From Pseudoalteromonas espejiana DSM 9414 (GTDB lineage Bacteria; Pseudomonadota; Gammaproteobacteria; Enterobacterales; Alteromonadaceae), in the NCBI RefSeq assembly GCF_002221525.1, contig NZ_CP011028.1, forward strand, positions 1,437,001 to 1,501,000: a DNA stretch of 64,000 nucleotides, in the 5' to 3' direction. The translations under genes were made by a program, and so were the position numbers. A model generated the notes under the pieces. It made no database searches. It saw only the letters and a program-made list of their open reading frames with translations, and had not been told where the DNA came from. Below, piece after piece: positions 53,817 through 63,470 of the stretch. Positions within the stretch are counted from its first letter, which is position 1, and every line of letters begins with the position of its first letter.

Positions 53817-54613
53817 GCCATAAAACTAAGGTTTAATTAGCTGCACTTATAATTAGTAACCCTAAATTAATATTTAAACTTTAGGCCTATTATACTTAGC
53901 TTACTATTTGGTCCTTCTTGATTTTGGCACTCTTTAATTTCACTTAGCAAAAAATGAATAATCCTCACCATTAGTGTCTTTTAAACCACCCCCATCGTGT
54001 TAGATTTTATACAGTTAACCAAGCACCGTTAACTGTGCTTAAAAATATGCGCTTATTCATGTTTAAAAGTTCTTAGAACTGCCTTGGTGAGTTATTTATA
54101 GTTTTTTTATATTCGCGCTCTTTTTTAACTTTAAGTTTGATAGGTCATCATTTTGAAGCTCAACTGAATGAAAATTTTTGCCTGTTTTTTATGTTTTTTG
54201 ACTAATTAAGACTATTTAATCGCGAAAAGTGCATATTTATGGTTAGTAATTTTATTACAGCTTTACAGTTTTAATAATGCACTGTGATTAATATGTTAAT
54301 TTTTCTAAAAAGGGGATATTTTTCTATAAATTACATTTGATTACAATCTGCATAAGTTTGATTTCAAGTGTGTTTAATTTGTTTTTATATTACCTCAGGC
54401 TATTGATATAAATATGTTTTTTTAATTTAACAATGAAACAATCAATAACCTTTGTACCTATTATGGTTATTCTATTTTGTCGTAGTATATAAAGCGCTCT
54501 TTCGTTAAGTTTTTGTTCAGTTAAATCAGCCTAAGTTGCCCCCCTGACTCACAATTCTTATAAAAAGTGAGCATTACCAATTAAGGTAAATTTCCAACAA
54601 GTAGGGTTTATTC
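53817..54613. other. Long AT-rich leader region of the large TonB-dependent receptor
   Basis: Nearly 800 bp with no gene on either strand that I can support. The only clear structure is a pair of overlapping, mutually exclusive hairpins at 54011-54040. The run from about 54040 to 54600 is very AT-rich and would hold the receptor's promoter; candidate boxes are too many to choose by eye. Confidence 0.6.
54011..54040. promoter_or_regulatory. Overlapping alternative hairpins
   Basis: Stem A pairs ACAGTTAAC (54011-54019) with GTTAACTGT (54028-54036). Stem B pairs AAGCAC (54021-54026) with GTGCTT (54035-54040). They share bases and cannot form together. Stem A is also a perfect 9-bp dyad and could be a protein-binding site instead. 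Confidence 0.4.
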
Positions 54614-57334
54614 ATGAAAAAATCAACTCTTGGTTTAGCTGTAATCGCAGCAATCCCAATGTTCTCAAGTATGCAAGTAGTAGCTGCCGAAGATGGCGCA
54701 AAAGCTATTGAAAAAATTCAAGTAACGGGTTCTCGCATTAAGCGTTCTGATATGGAAAACGCTAGTCCAGTTACTTTAATCGGTGCTGATGATATTAAAG
54801 CAATGGGTGCTACTAGCATCGATAGTGTATTACAAAAAATGACTGCCACTGGCGGTGCGATGACTAACCCAGGCATCAACAACGGTTCAGGTGGTAATGC
54901 GTCAATTGATTTACGTGGTTTAGGTTCACCGCGTACTTTAGTGCTTGTAAATGGCCGTCGCATGATCGCATCGGGCACTGGTGCTGCATCAACTGTTGAC
55001 CTTAATACGATTCCAGTATCAATGATCAAATCTGTTGAAGTACTAAAAGACGGCGCATCTGCCGTCTATGGTACTGATGCGGTTGCTGGCGTTGTGAATA
55101 TTATCTTAAAAGATGATTTCGAAGGCCTAGACATGAATGTAAATGCAGCAATCACTGGTGAAGGCGATGCACCTGAAAACTCTATCGATTTTACTGTTGG
55201 TACTTCATTCGATAAAGGTAACATTGTAATCGGAATGCAGTATACTGACCGTGGTAAAGCAAAACAGTCTGATCGTGACTTCTCAAGCTGTCCAATTGCT
55301 GAAGGTGCGAATGGCTTAAACTGCTATGGTGGTTCGGTTTATTCTGAAGGTGGTCATATTTGGCAAGATAGCGTAATTGGTGATGTGAACTCAGATGGTG
55401 AGTCTGTCGATGGTGATGGGAATCCAATTACATCAGGTCTTGCTATTGGTGATAATGGTTTAAGTGGTCAAGGTGGTCTTCACCCATTTACTGATGCAGA
55501 CCGTTATAACTTTGCCCCAGCTAGCTACCTTTACACGCCAATGGAGCGTTTAAACCTTACGGGTATCGCTACATATGAATTAAATGATGATACTAATCTT
55601 TTTACTGAATTTACTTACACTAAACGTTGGTCAGAGCAGCAAATGGCTGCACAGCCAGTATGGTTTGGTTTTGAATACAATGAAGCGATGGGTGATTCAC
55701 TATTAGGTCAATCGTATAACAGTAAAGTTGACCGTGATGGTGACGGTATCGCAGATCGTGATGCCAATGGTGATTACATCACAGAAAGTGCTAATTACGC
55801 TTATGGTGATGATATTTTCTACGGTCGCCGTATGTCGGATACAGGCGCTCGTTACTTTGAACAGACAGTTGACACTGTGCGTGCTGTAATTGGTGCTGAG
55901 GGCTTTGTAGGTGATTATTCTTGGGATGTATCTGCTAACTTTGGTCGAAACGACTCAGTAGATAAGCTAAGCAACCTGCACAACATGGGTGCAATTCAAG
56001 ATCAAATCACTGCGGGTACATTCAACCCACTTGATCAAGCAGCATGGACGACAGAAGACTTCCGTAAAAATGTTTACACTGAAGTAAATAACGGCGGAAG
56101 CCAACTATTTATCTTGGCTGCGTCTGTATCTGGGGAAATGTTTGAACTTCCTGCGGGCTATGCGGCCTTTGCAGCCGGTGTTGAACGTCGTCAAGAAAAA
56201 GCATGGTACACGCCTGATTCATTGACAGCTCAAGGTTTAGCGAACGATCCTGCAGTTGAGCCAACAGCTGGCGGTTTTGATGTTAGCGAAGCATACGTAG
56301 AATTTGCAATTCCATTACTCGCTGATGCTCCATTTGCACAAAATGTAGAGTTAAGTGCTGCACTACGTGCTTTTGATTACAGCACTTTCGGTTCTGATGA
56401 AACTTGGAAGCTAGGTTTAACGTGGAAAGCAAATGATGAGCTAATGTTCCGGAGTGTTGTTTCAACTGCATTCCGTGCACCAACAGTTTCTGAACTTTAT
56501 TCTGGTAACTCACCGTCGTTTGAAAATGTTGATTATCCAGGTGCTCAAACCCAAGCAGAAGTAACTGTAGGTGGTAATGACCAGTTAACACCAGAAGAAG
56601 CTGATACATTAACTGCTGGTATCGTATATGAGCCAGAGTGGTTTGAAGGCTTATCAATGACACTAGATTACTATGACATTGAAATTGAAAATGCCATTGT
56701 GACAGTTGATAGTCAATACATTGTTGAGCAGTGTGTAAATAATGAACCTAACGCTGATATAGCTTTATGCCAATCAGCTAATGCATCAATTGATGGTACT
56801 GGCCGTATAATTTTCAACAACCAGCGTCAAAACATTGGTTCAGAGAAAACATCTGGTTATGATTTAAATCTAGCTTACAGTTTTGAAGCTGCGGGCTTAA
56901 ACTTTAAAGCAGGTCTTGATACTACATACTTAGAAGAGTATGTAACACAAGTAACAGGCGACCCAACTGATTATACCGGTGTTATTACATCTAGCTCAGG
57001 TGGCTATGCTGAAGTTAAGTCAAACTTATCACTTAATGTAGCTGGCGATAACTGGGACGCTCAGTACCAAGCTCGTTATATCTCAGGCATGGATAGCTTT
57101 GCATGTATTGGGAAAGAAGATACATGCTATGCACCTACTACGCCTTCAATTGTATATCATGATATTAGTGGCACATACCTTTTAAATGAGACAATTACTC
57201 TATCAGCAGGTGTTAATAACTTGTTTGACAAGCAACCTCCTTACTACACAGGAAACAACGACTCAAATACAGACCCGTATACATACGATGTACTTGGCCG
57301 TCGTTTCTTCGCAAGTTTAAACTTTAAGCTTTAA
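54614..57334 (+). CDS. TonB-dependent outer-membrane receptor
   Basis: A 906-residue receptor with a signal peptide ending near residue 24 (SMQVVA), a TonB box region (IEKIQVTGSRIKR) and a plug domain (IDLRGLGSPRTLVLVNGRRM, DGASAVYGTDAVAGVVNIIL). A large barrel follows with late markers STAFRAPTVSELY and LSAGVNNLFDKQPP. The plug motifs are those of the large subfamily that imports peptides, sugars or other organic nutrients rather than siderophores. An Asp-rich loop near residue 375 (DRDGDGIADRDANGD) resembles calcium-binding repeats. No enzyme partner is adjacent, so the ligand is unknown. Monocistronic. Confidence 0.9.
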   Translation: MKKSTLGLAVIAAIPMFSSMQVVAAEDGAKAIEKIQVTGSRIKRSDMENASPVTLIGADDIKAMGATSIDSVLQKMTATGGAMTNPGINNGSGGNASIDLRGLGSPRTLVLVNGRRMIASGTGAASTVDLNTIPVSMIKSVEVLKDGASAVYGTDAVAGVVNIILKDDFEGLDMNVNAAITGEGDAPENSIDFTVGTSFDKGNIVIGMQYTDRGKAKQSDRDFSSCPIAEGANGLNCYGGSVYSEGGHIWQDSVIGDVNSDGESVDGDGNPITSGLAIGDNGLSGQGGLHPFTDADRYNFAPASYLYTPMERLNLTGIATYELNDDTNLFTEFTYTKRWSEQQMAAQPVWFGFEYNEAMGDSLLGQSYNSKVDRDGDGIADRDANGDYITESANYAYGDDIFYGRRMSDTGARYFEQTVDTVRAVIGAEGFVGDYSWDVSANFGRNDSVDKLSNLHNMGAIQDQITAGTFNPLDQAAWTTEDFRKNVYTEVNNGGSQLFILAASVSGEMFELPAGYAAFAAGVERRQEKAWYTPDSLTAQGLANDPAVEPTAGGFDVSEAYVEFAIPLLADAPFAQNVELSAALRAFDYSTFGSDETWKLGLTWKANDELMFRSVVSTAFRAPTVSELYSGNSPSFENVDYPGAQTQAEVTVGGNDQLTPEEADTLTAGIVYEPEWFEGLSMTLDYYDIEIENAIVTVDSQYIVEQCVNNEPNADIALCQSANASIDGTGRIIFNNQRQNIGSEKTSGYDLNLAYSFEAAGLNFKAGLDTTYLEEYVTQVTGDPTDYTGVITSSSGGYAEVKSNLSLNVAGDNWDAQYQARYISGMDSFACIGKEDTCYAPTTPSIVYHDISGTYLLNETITLSAGVNNLFDKQPPYYTGNNDSNTDPYTYDVLGRRFFASLNFKL

Positions 57335-57349
57335 TAAATATTTAGTATT

Positions 57350-57382
57350 AAAAGGCTCAGTGTTTACTGGGCCTTTTTTATT
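57350..57382 (+). terminator. Terminator of the TonB-dependent receptor gene
   Basis: A 12-bp stem (AAAAGGCTCAGT / ACTGGGCCTTTT, one G-T pair) with a GTTT loop, followed by Ts. Confidence 0.9.
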
Positions 57383-57435
57383 GAACAAAATTAAGGAGAC
57401 ACGTACACTTATACCTTCAATAAAAGGAGAATTGT

Positions 57436-58788
57436 TTGATAAAACAAGACGAAAATTTATCTTTTGTCATTGAACCAGAGCTAAACCCTCGCTCTGAGCA
57501 GCGTATTGACCTGTACTTTTCTATTCCCAACGAAATGGGCATTAACGCGCAAACTTTAAGTGAAGAGTCTTACTTTAATAACCATTTTAAATCGCATTTA
57601 GCCTATAACGCGAACAACATCCACTTACCGCTAGTACGTAGCCGTTTTGTCAGTAAAAATAAAGGCGAGCAACAAGATTACCGTCAAAACCTTAATCTAT
57701 TTTGCTACCAAGTTCGCCTAGCCCTCGATGCCGATATTAAAGACGCTTTAAAAATTAAAGAAGTAGACGATTTTTATGCCCGTGCACAAGAGCTATTTGA
57801 GCAAAGCGAAGGGCTGTTAAAAAAACTGCGTCGGTATACACCTGATGATGAAAAGTTAGTTCCGTTTTACACCAATGCAGATAACTATTTAAGTTGGCAT
57901 GTTGAGCAGTCATTTTTAAAACTACTTGATGAAGGCCCGCGAAGTAGTGACTTTGCAAAAGAGCGAAACGACTTACTGCAATTTTGTAAAAACGAAAATA
58001 CGTACCGTTTTGAGCAAAATTACAACTCAGAAACCACATTGCAAGATGGTAACCGCATAACAAACAAAATGCGTTTATTACAGCGCCTCATTGAGCACGG
58101 TGTAATTTTGCACCGCAATACCCGTTACTTAAATAGCTACTTAAAGCGATTAGTTAAAGGCACTGTTACCGCCGTTATAATGGCTTTTGTGATGGTGGTT
58201 ATACTTAATGCGCGCTCTACATTTACCGAAGTAACAGCCACACTTATATTAATTTTGGGCGTTATTTACGGGTTACGTGAAATATTTAAAGAAGACATTA
58301 CCCGTGTAATTTGGCGAGCTATTGTGCGCGGTCGCCCTAAATGGCGGTTTGTATTTAAAAATAGTATTACAAAAGATAGGGTCGCGAGTCAGTTTGTTTG
58401 GCTTGAATACATGCGTTTTAAAAAAATACCTGATGAAGTGAAGACTATTTTTTCAAAGCGTCGTCAGCAAAATAAATTAGCGGCGCAGTGGCTTCATTTT
58501 GCCAGCGAAACGCGTGTTACGGCCAAAGAGTTTTTACCAGGCTACGATACGTTACAACAAAGTATGCGTTTTAACTTAGCGCCGTTTGCACGCTATTTAA
58601 AGCGAGGTGAGGGTAAGCTGTATCACCTTGATGGTAATAAAATATCTAAGCAAGCGGTTGAAAGGCGCTATCAGTTAAATTTAGTAATGGTGCTTAACGA
58701 TGATGAAAAAACCCTTTATCAGCGTTACAAAATTACACTTAACCGCAGTAAAATAGTAAATATTGAACTTATTTATTCTAAAAAATAA
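57436..58788 (+). CDS. Conserved two-helix membrane protein of unknown function
   Basis: I do not recognise this 450-residue protein. The frame opens with TTG at 57436, six bases after a perfect AAAGGAGA; the first in-frame ATG comes 33 codons later inside a well-formed region, so TTG is the start. Residues 1-240 are soluble, charged and mostly helical. Two membrane helices (about 243-258 and 265-280) form a hairpin, and the remaining 170 residues are basic and again soluble, so both ends probably face the cytoplasm. There is no signal peptide and no catalytic motif that I can name. Monocistronic, between two terminators. Confidence 0.7.
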   Translation: MIKQDENLSFVIEPELNPRSEQRIDLYFSIPNEMGINAQTLSEESYFNNHFKSHLAYNANNIHLPLVRSRFVSKNKGEQQDYRQNLNLFCYQVRLALDADIKDALKIKEVDDFYARAQELFEQSEGLLKKLRRYTPDDEKLVPFYTNADNYLSWHVEQSFLKLLDEGPRSSDFAKERNDLLQFCKNENTYRFEQNYNSETTLQDGNRITNKMRLLQRLIEHGVILHRNTRYLNSYLKRLVKGTVTAVIMAFVMVVILNARSTFTEVTATLILILGVIYGLREIFKEDITRVIWRAIVRGRPKWRFVFKNSITKDRVASQFVWLEYMRFKKIPDEVKTIFSKRRQQNKLAAQWLHFASETRVTAKEFLPGYDTLQQSMRFNLAPFARYLKRGEGKLYHLDGNKISKQAVERRYQLNLVMVLNDDEKTLYQRYKITLNRSKIVNIELIYSKK

Positions 58789-58816
58789 AAAGGGATAGCC
58801 TAGGCTATCCCTTTTT
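58787..58816. terminator. Bidirectional terminator
   Basis: A perfect 14-bp stem (AAAAAGGGATAGCC / GGCTATCCCTTTTT) with a 2-base centre, between converging genes. Confidence 0.92.
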
Positions 58817-58841
58817 AAAAACGTAAATACAGGCGTTAGCG

Positions 58842-59093
58842 TTATTGTGTAATACCGTGCTTTGAGTAAATAGTTACTTTGTCAGAAACCAAAGTAATTT
58901 CGATATTTTTAGACTCATCGCCCCATACACAGTTAGTATGCAGCGTTTTTTCTACACAATTATCGGCAGAGCCTAAGATAGCTTCTACCTCAGTTTTGTC
59001 CATACCTACTTCAATTTTTTCGTAGTTTTCAAGGCTTACTTTAGAACAAGCAGCCAGGCTAAGTGTTGCTGCTATGATCAGGAATTTTTTCAT
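58842..59093 (-). CDS. Small SmpA/BamE-like lipoprotein
   Basis: The 83-residue protein has a lipoprotein signal (LIIAATLSLAAC, Cys at 16). A small domain follows with the pattern YEKIEVGMDKTEVEAILGSAD, typical of SmpA/BamE-fold and DUF3862 proteins, and two cysteines (NCVEKTLHTNC) that could form a disulfide. It is too short and lacks the markers to be BamE itself. It lies 17 bases after csiV on the same strand and may share its transcript. Function unknown. Confidence 0.72.
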   Translation of the reverse strand: MKKFLIIAATLSLAACSKVSLENYEKIEVGMDKTEVEAILGSADNCVEKTLHTNCVWGDESKNIEITLVSDKVTIYSKHGITQ

Positions 59094-59110
59094 TGTTATG
59101 TCCTATTGAT

Positions 59111-59947
59111 TTAGTGTTTATACTTTCGTATTTGTACAATCATGCCCATACGAGGATGATCAAAGTAATGAATTTCACCGCTTATGACACGTTTAAACTG
59201 TGAAAAGCGGGCCGACTCTAAATCCCCATTGGGTAATTTTTCGTTTACATCAAAATCGGCTGTTATATATAAATAATGACGTAAATGTATTTTAAATAAG
59301 CCGTCTAGCTCCCAGTAGCTCAACGGCTCTTCTGAGGTATTAAAAAGCTGAGGCTTACTTTCAACTAAGCTTATAAAGTCGGGGTTTGAGTAATTAGGCG
59401 CTGTGTTTATGTCGCGCTTTATATGCTCCCCTGAAATTAAATGTACACTTGGCGCGCGCGATTTACTTGCGCCTTCAAAACGCCAGCCGGTATGCAGCAG
59501 TGGCGATAAACCCTTTCGGTCAAGTGCTGCGCGCTGAGCGTTAAATTTTAATTGGTCAGGTGAGAGTAAATAGGTCTCATCCATGGTGTCTTGTGCTGGT
59601 GCTAATGGCGTAACAGGGAGCTTATCGTAACTTTGTATAAAGTCGATACTGTTGTCACATACGCCCGATTGCGGGTTAGCATTAACTAACGAGTCCGTGA
59701 ATGAGCGTTTTTGAAAGCGGCTATCACCATCAATACACGCTTGCATAGCTTGCTCGGTATATAACGGAGTTAGCAGCTCTAAGGTATTGTTATCTTCAAT
59801 AGGCTCATGCTTTAAGCTAAAGTCTTCTTGTAAATAGGGGGCTGGGCGCTGTTTAAATATCAGCACTTCTACTTCAAACCAACGTTCTGCCAATGCAGTG
59901 CTACTAAATAAGCAACATAAAACAATAAGCGATTTTTTTAGCAACAT
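59111..59947 (-). CDS. csiV: Peptidoglycan-binding protein CsiV
   Basis: The 278-residue periplasmic protein has a signal peptide ending near residue 20 (FSSTALA) and begins RWFEVEVLIFKQR, the typical start of CsiV. Later markers are HLRHYLYITADFDV and ISGEIHYFDHPRMGMIVQIRK. In Vibrio cholerae CsiV binds peptidoglycan, is needed for cell shape when D-amino acids are released, and acts with LpoA/PBP1A. It follows mfd there as here; the stop and start overlap (TAATG). Confidence 0.82.
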   Translation of the reverse strand: MLLKKSLIVLCCLFSSTALAERWFEVEVLIFKQRPAPYLQEDFSLKHEPIEDNNTLELLTPLYTEQAMQACIDGDSRFQKRSFTDSLVNANPQSGVCDNSIDFIQSYDKLPVTPLAPAQDTMDETYLLSPDQLKFNAQRAALDRKGLSPLLHTGWRFEGASKSRAPSVHLISGEHIKRDINTAPNYSNPDFISLVESKPQLFNTSEEPLSYWELDGLFKIHLRHYLYITADFDVNEKLPNGDLESARFSQFKRVISGEIHYFDHPRMGMIVQIRKYKH

Positions 59948-62900
59948 TAATGGCTAACCTTTTTTTCGAAATCTGCAATCATTGCAGTGACCATTTTTAA
60001 GCGTTCACGAGGGTTTACCTCATTAATTGCAAAGCGCAATTTATTTGCGCCATCCATTTTGTACACATGGGGTGCACTTTGTATCAAGCCTATGATGAAG
60101 CTAGGATTAACCTTAGTGGTTTGGCTAAATTCAAAGTAGCCTCCTTTAGGATTTGCCTCTATTTTTGTAATGCCTAAATCGCTGGCGCGCATTTTAAGTT
60201 GCTGCATGCTAAATAGGTTTTTAGTGGCATCGGGTAATAAACCAAAACGATCTATTAGCTCTACTTGTAGCTCATCCATATCGGCAAGGTTAGCACAACT
60301 TGCTATACGCTTGTACATACCTAAACGTGCATTAACATCGTGTATGTAATCATCAGGCAATAAGGCTGGGAGTTTTAAGTCTACTTCGGTTTGTTGCTGA
60401 AGCAGGTTTTCAAGCGTTGGCTCTTTGCCATTTTTAAGCGCATTAACCGCTTGCTCTAGCATTTCCATGTACAAACTAAAACCAATGGTTTGCATTTGCC
60501 CTGATTGGTCATCACCTAATAGCTCACCGGCACCACGTATTTCTAAATCGTGGGTCGCAAGGGCAAAGCCTGCACCTAAATCTTCAAGTGATTCTATGGC
60601 CTGTAAGCGTTTAGTGGCATCTTTAGAAAGCGCTTTAGCATCGCCGGTTAAAAGGTATGCGTACGCTTGATGGTGGCTACGTCCTACACGCCCACGTAAT
60701 TGGTGTAACTGTGCAAGGCCAAGTTTATCGGCTCTGTCCATAATAATGGTATTTGCAGTGGGTACATCAATACCGGTTTCAATAATGGTGGTACATACCA
60801 GTACGTTGTACTTTTGATGGTAAAAGTCAGTCATTATTTGCTCAAGCTCTTGCTCGCGCATTTGCCCGTGCGCAGAGGTAACACTGGCCTCTGGCACCCA
60901 TTCGCTAATTTCTTGCGATACGCGCTCAATGGTTTCTACATTGTTATGTAAAAAGTAAACTTGGCCGCCGCGTTTTATTTCACGCAGTATGGCTTCGCGA
61001 ATTAAATCACTATCTCGTTGGCGTACAAAGGTTTTAACCGCTAAACGCTTAGCCGGTGGGGTAGCAATAATCGATAAATCGCGCATGCCGCTCATGGCCA
61101 TGTTTAATGTGCGCGGAATAGGCGTAGCGGTAAGCGTTAAAATATCTACATCGGCACGCAGCGACTTTATTTTCTCTTTTTGGCGAACGCCAAAGCGGTG
61201 TTCTTCATCAACAATCAGTAAACCTAAATCACTAAATTTAATATCTTGTTGTATGAGTTTATGAGTACCAATGACGATATCGAGCTTACCATCGGCCATT
61301 TTTTCTAGGGTGTCTTTTTGCTCTTTAGTTGAGTTAAAGCGCGAAAGCACGCCCACTTCGATAGGGAAATCGGCAAAGCGGTCTTTAAAGTTTTCATAGT
61401 GTTGCTGAGCAAGTAGTGTAGTGGGTACTAACACGGCTACTTGTTTATTATCGTTAACCGCTACAAATGCGGCGCGCATGGCAACTTCTGTTTTACCAAA
61501 GCCTACATCACCACACACTAAACGGTCCATTGCGAGCTTTGATTGCATATCGCCAAGGACGGCTTCTATTGCATTACGTTGATCGTCGGTTTCTTCAAAC
61601 GGGAAGCTGTCGCTAAATTGACGGTAGCTTTGGCCATCAAGTGCAAATTTATTACCCGGCTTTGCTTGGCGCTGTGCGTAAATATCTAATAGTTCTGCGG
61701 CTACGTCGCGTACTTTTTCGGCGGCGCGTTTTTTAGCTTTTTCCCAGGCGTCTGAACCCAGTTTATGTAGTGGTGCGCTTGCTTCTTCACCGCCAGAATA
61801 ACGGCTAAGCATGTGCAGCGCCGATACCGGCACATACAGCTTTGCTTCACCTGCGTACGTTATGGTTACAAATTCAGTAATTACACCGGCGGCATCGATT
61901 GTTTGTAGCCCTTGGTAACGACCCACGCCGTGATCGAGGTGTACAATTGGCTGGCCTTCTTTAAGCTCGGCTAAGTTACGTATAAGCGCATCTTGGCTGG
62001 CTTCGTATTTATGTTTACGGCGCCTGCGCTGCGATACTTTAATGCCAAGCAGTTCTTGCTCAGTAATTATAGACAGGCTCGGCTTACTGCCTAATACCAC
62101 GCTTTGCTCAAGCGGGCTTACAATTAGACCTACATCGCTTTGGCTTTGGGTAAACTGAGTTAAATTTTCAAACTCTTTAAATTTTAAGCCGCTAGGTTTA
62201 AGTACACCTAATAATGATTCGCGTCGGCCATCAGACTCAACACTGAGTAATATGCGGCTTTTTTTCTTTTTTTGCGCTGCAACATATTCTATAAACGCGC
62301 CATAGGGTTCGTGTTGTTTATGATCGATTCTTACAGCTGGGAGCTCGTTTACATTTAAGTTTTTATTACCCGCTTTAGTGGGTAATTTAGCTTGCGATAA
62401 ACGAATACGTGCAAATTCACCTAAATTAGAAAATAGCTCGTTTAAAGGTTGATATAACTCACTAGGCGCTAATAGTGGGCGTAGTGGGTCTACTTTACGG
62501 TTTTCGTAGCGTACGTTTACATCGTGCCAAAAGGTATCAGCGGCGTGCTCTAAATCACCTAGCTGCATTACTGTTGTGGTGTTTGGCAAGTAATCAAAAA
62601 TGGTGGCAAGTCCATCAAAAAACAGCGGCATATAGTATTCAATACCCGCAGGCCACGTGCCTTTACTTACTTGCATGTATACAGAGTCTTGCTCTGAACT
62701 TGCGCCAAATTTATCGCGATAATTTATTCTAAAACGCTCAACGTCAGCTTCGTTGGTTGGAAACTCATGCGCAGGAAGTAGCTCAATTTTATCTACTTTT
62801 TCATCAGAACGTTGAGTTTCTACATCAAATAAGCGAATTGAGTCGAGCTCATCATCAAAAAAGTCGAGCCTAAATGGGTGTACACTGCCCATTGGGTATA

Positions 62901-63420
62901 AATCAACAATAGAGCCACGTATGGCGTATTCGCCATGCTCCATTACTTGCTGAACGTTTAAATAACCCGCTTGTTCTAAGTTACTGCGCAAGTTATGGGT
63001 GTCTAGCTTATCGCCTACTTTAAAATTAAGGGTAGAGCCGTATATAAACGAAGCAGGGGCTGTACGTAGCATCAATGTTGATACCGGTACAATTAGTACA
63101 CTTTGTTGCTCGTTTTTTAACGTGTTAAGTGTGGCTAAGCGCGCTGAAATAATATCTTGATGAGGAGAGAAATGGTCGTACGGTAGGGTTTCCCAATCAG
63201 GAAAAACCATAACAGGGTTATCGGGTAGTAAGTACTCGAGCTCGGTTTCAAGACGAAGCGCACTTGGCGTATCCGGCGTAACAATGAGCACTAAATCGTT
63301 TTGTTGTTTAACACCTTCTGCAATGGCAATACTTAAACCACTACCAGTTAGCTGCCCCCATTGAATTTTATCTTTTTGAGATTTTACCCAAGGCAAGGCT
63401 GCCCATTGCTCAAACGCCAT
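59947..63420 (-). CDS. mfd: Transcription-repair coupling factor Mfd
   Basis: Mfd removes RNA polymerase stalled at DNA damage and recruits UvrA. The 1157-residue protein shows all family domains: the UvrB-like N-terminus (VMVFPDWETLPYDHFSPH), the RNA-polymerase-binding CarD-like domain (GQPIVHLDHGVGRYQGL), and the RecG-like translocase with Walker A (VCGDVGFGKTEVAMRAAF), DEEH box (LLIVDEEHRFGVRQKEK), TATPIPRTL and the TRG region (GAGELLGDDQSGQ). A C-terminal autoinhibitory domain closes it. ATG 63420 follows GGAG. Confidence 0.97.
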   Translation of the reverse strand: MAFEQWAALPWVKSQKDKIQWGQLTGSGLSIAIAEGVKQQNDLVLIVTPDTPSALRLETELEYLLPDNPVMVFPDWETLPYDHFSPHQDIISARLATLNTLKNEQQSVLIVPVSTLMLRTAPASFIYGSTLNFKVGDKLDTHNLRSNLEQAGYLNVQQVMEHGEYAIRGSIVDLYPMGSVHPFRLDFFDDELDSIRLFDVETQRSDEKVDKIELLPAHEFPTNEADVERFRINYRDKFGASSEQDSVYMQVSKGTWPAGIEYYMPLFFDGLATIFDYLPNTTTVMQLGDLEHAADTFWHDVNVRYENRKVDPLRPLLAPSELYQPLNELFSNLGEFARIRLSQAKLPTKAGNKNLNVNELPAVRIDHKQHEPYGAFIEYVAAQKKKKSRILLSVESDGRRESLLGVLKPSGLKFKEFENLTQFTQSQSDVGLIVSPLEQSVVLGSKPSLSIITEQELLGIKVSQRRRRKHKYEASQDALIRNLAELKEGQPIVHLDHGVGRYQGLQTIDAAGVITEFVTITYAGEAKLYVPVSALHMLSRYSGGEEASAPLHKLGSDAWEKAKKRAAEKVRDVAAELLDIYAQRQAKPGNKFALDGQSYRQFSDSFPFEETDDQRNAIEAVLGDMQSKLAMDRLVCGDVGFGKTEVAMRAAFVAVNDNKQVAVLVPTTLLAQQHYENFKDRFADFPIEVGVLSRFNSTKEQKDTLEKMADGKLDIVIGTHKLIQQDIKFSDLGLLIVDEEHRFGVRQKEKIKSLRADVDILTLTATPIPRTLNMAMSGMRDLSIIATPPAKRLAVKTFVRQRDSDLIREAILREIKRGGQVYFLHNNVETIERVSQEISEWVPEASVTSAHGQMREQELEQIMTDFYHQKYNVLVCTTIIETGIDVPTANTIIMDRADKLGLAQLHQLRGRVGRSHHQAYAYLLTGDAKALSKDATKRLQAIESLEDLGAGFALATHDLEIRGAGELLGDDQSGQMQTIGFSLYMEMLEQAVNALKNGKEPTLENLLQQQTEVDLKLPALLPDDYIHDVNARLGMYKRIASCANLADMDELQVELIDRFGLLPDATKNLFSMQQLKMRASDLGITKIEANPKGGYFEFSQTTKVNPSFIIGLIQSAPHVYKMDGANKLRFAINEVNPRERLKMVTAMIADFEKKVSH

Positions 63421-63470
63421 TTAGTGCTCCATTTTTTATTGGCGCTTGAGTGCAAGCGCCATAATATTAT

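Noticed and set aside
63441..63460. Hairpin between aguB and mfd as a terminator
   Set aside because: The 8-bp stem is followed by As, not Ts, in the direction of transcription, so read-through from aguB into mfd is plausible.
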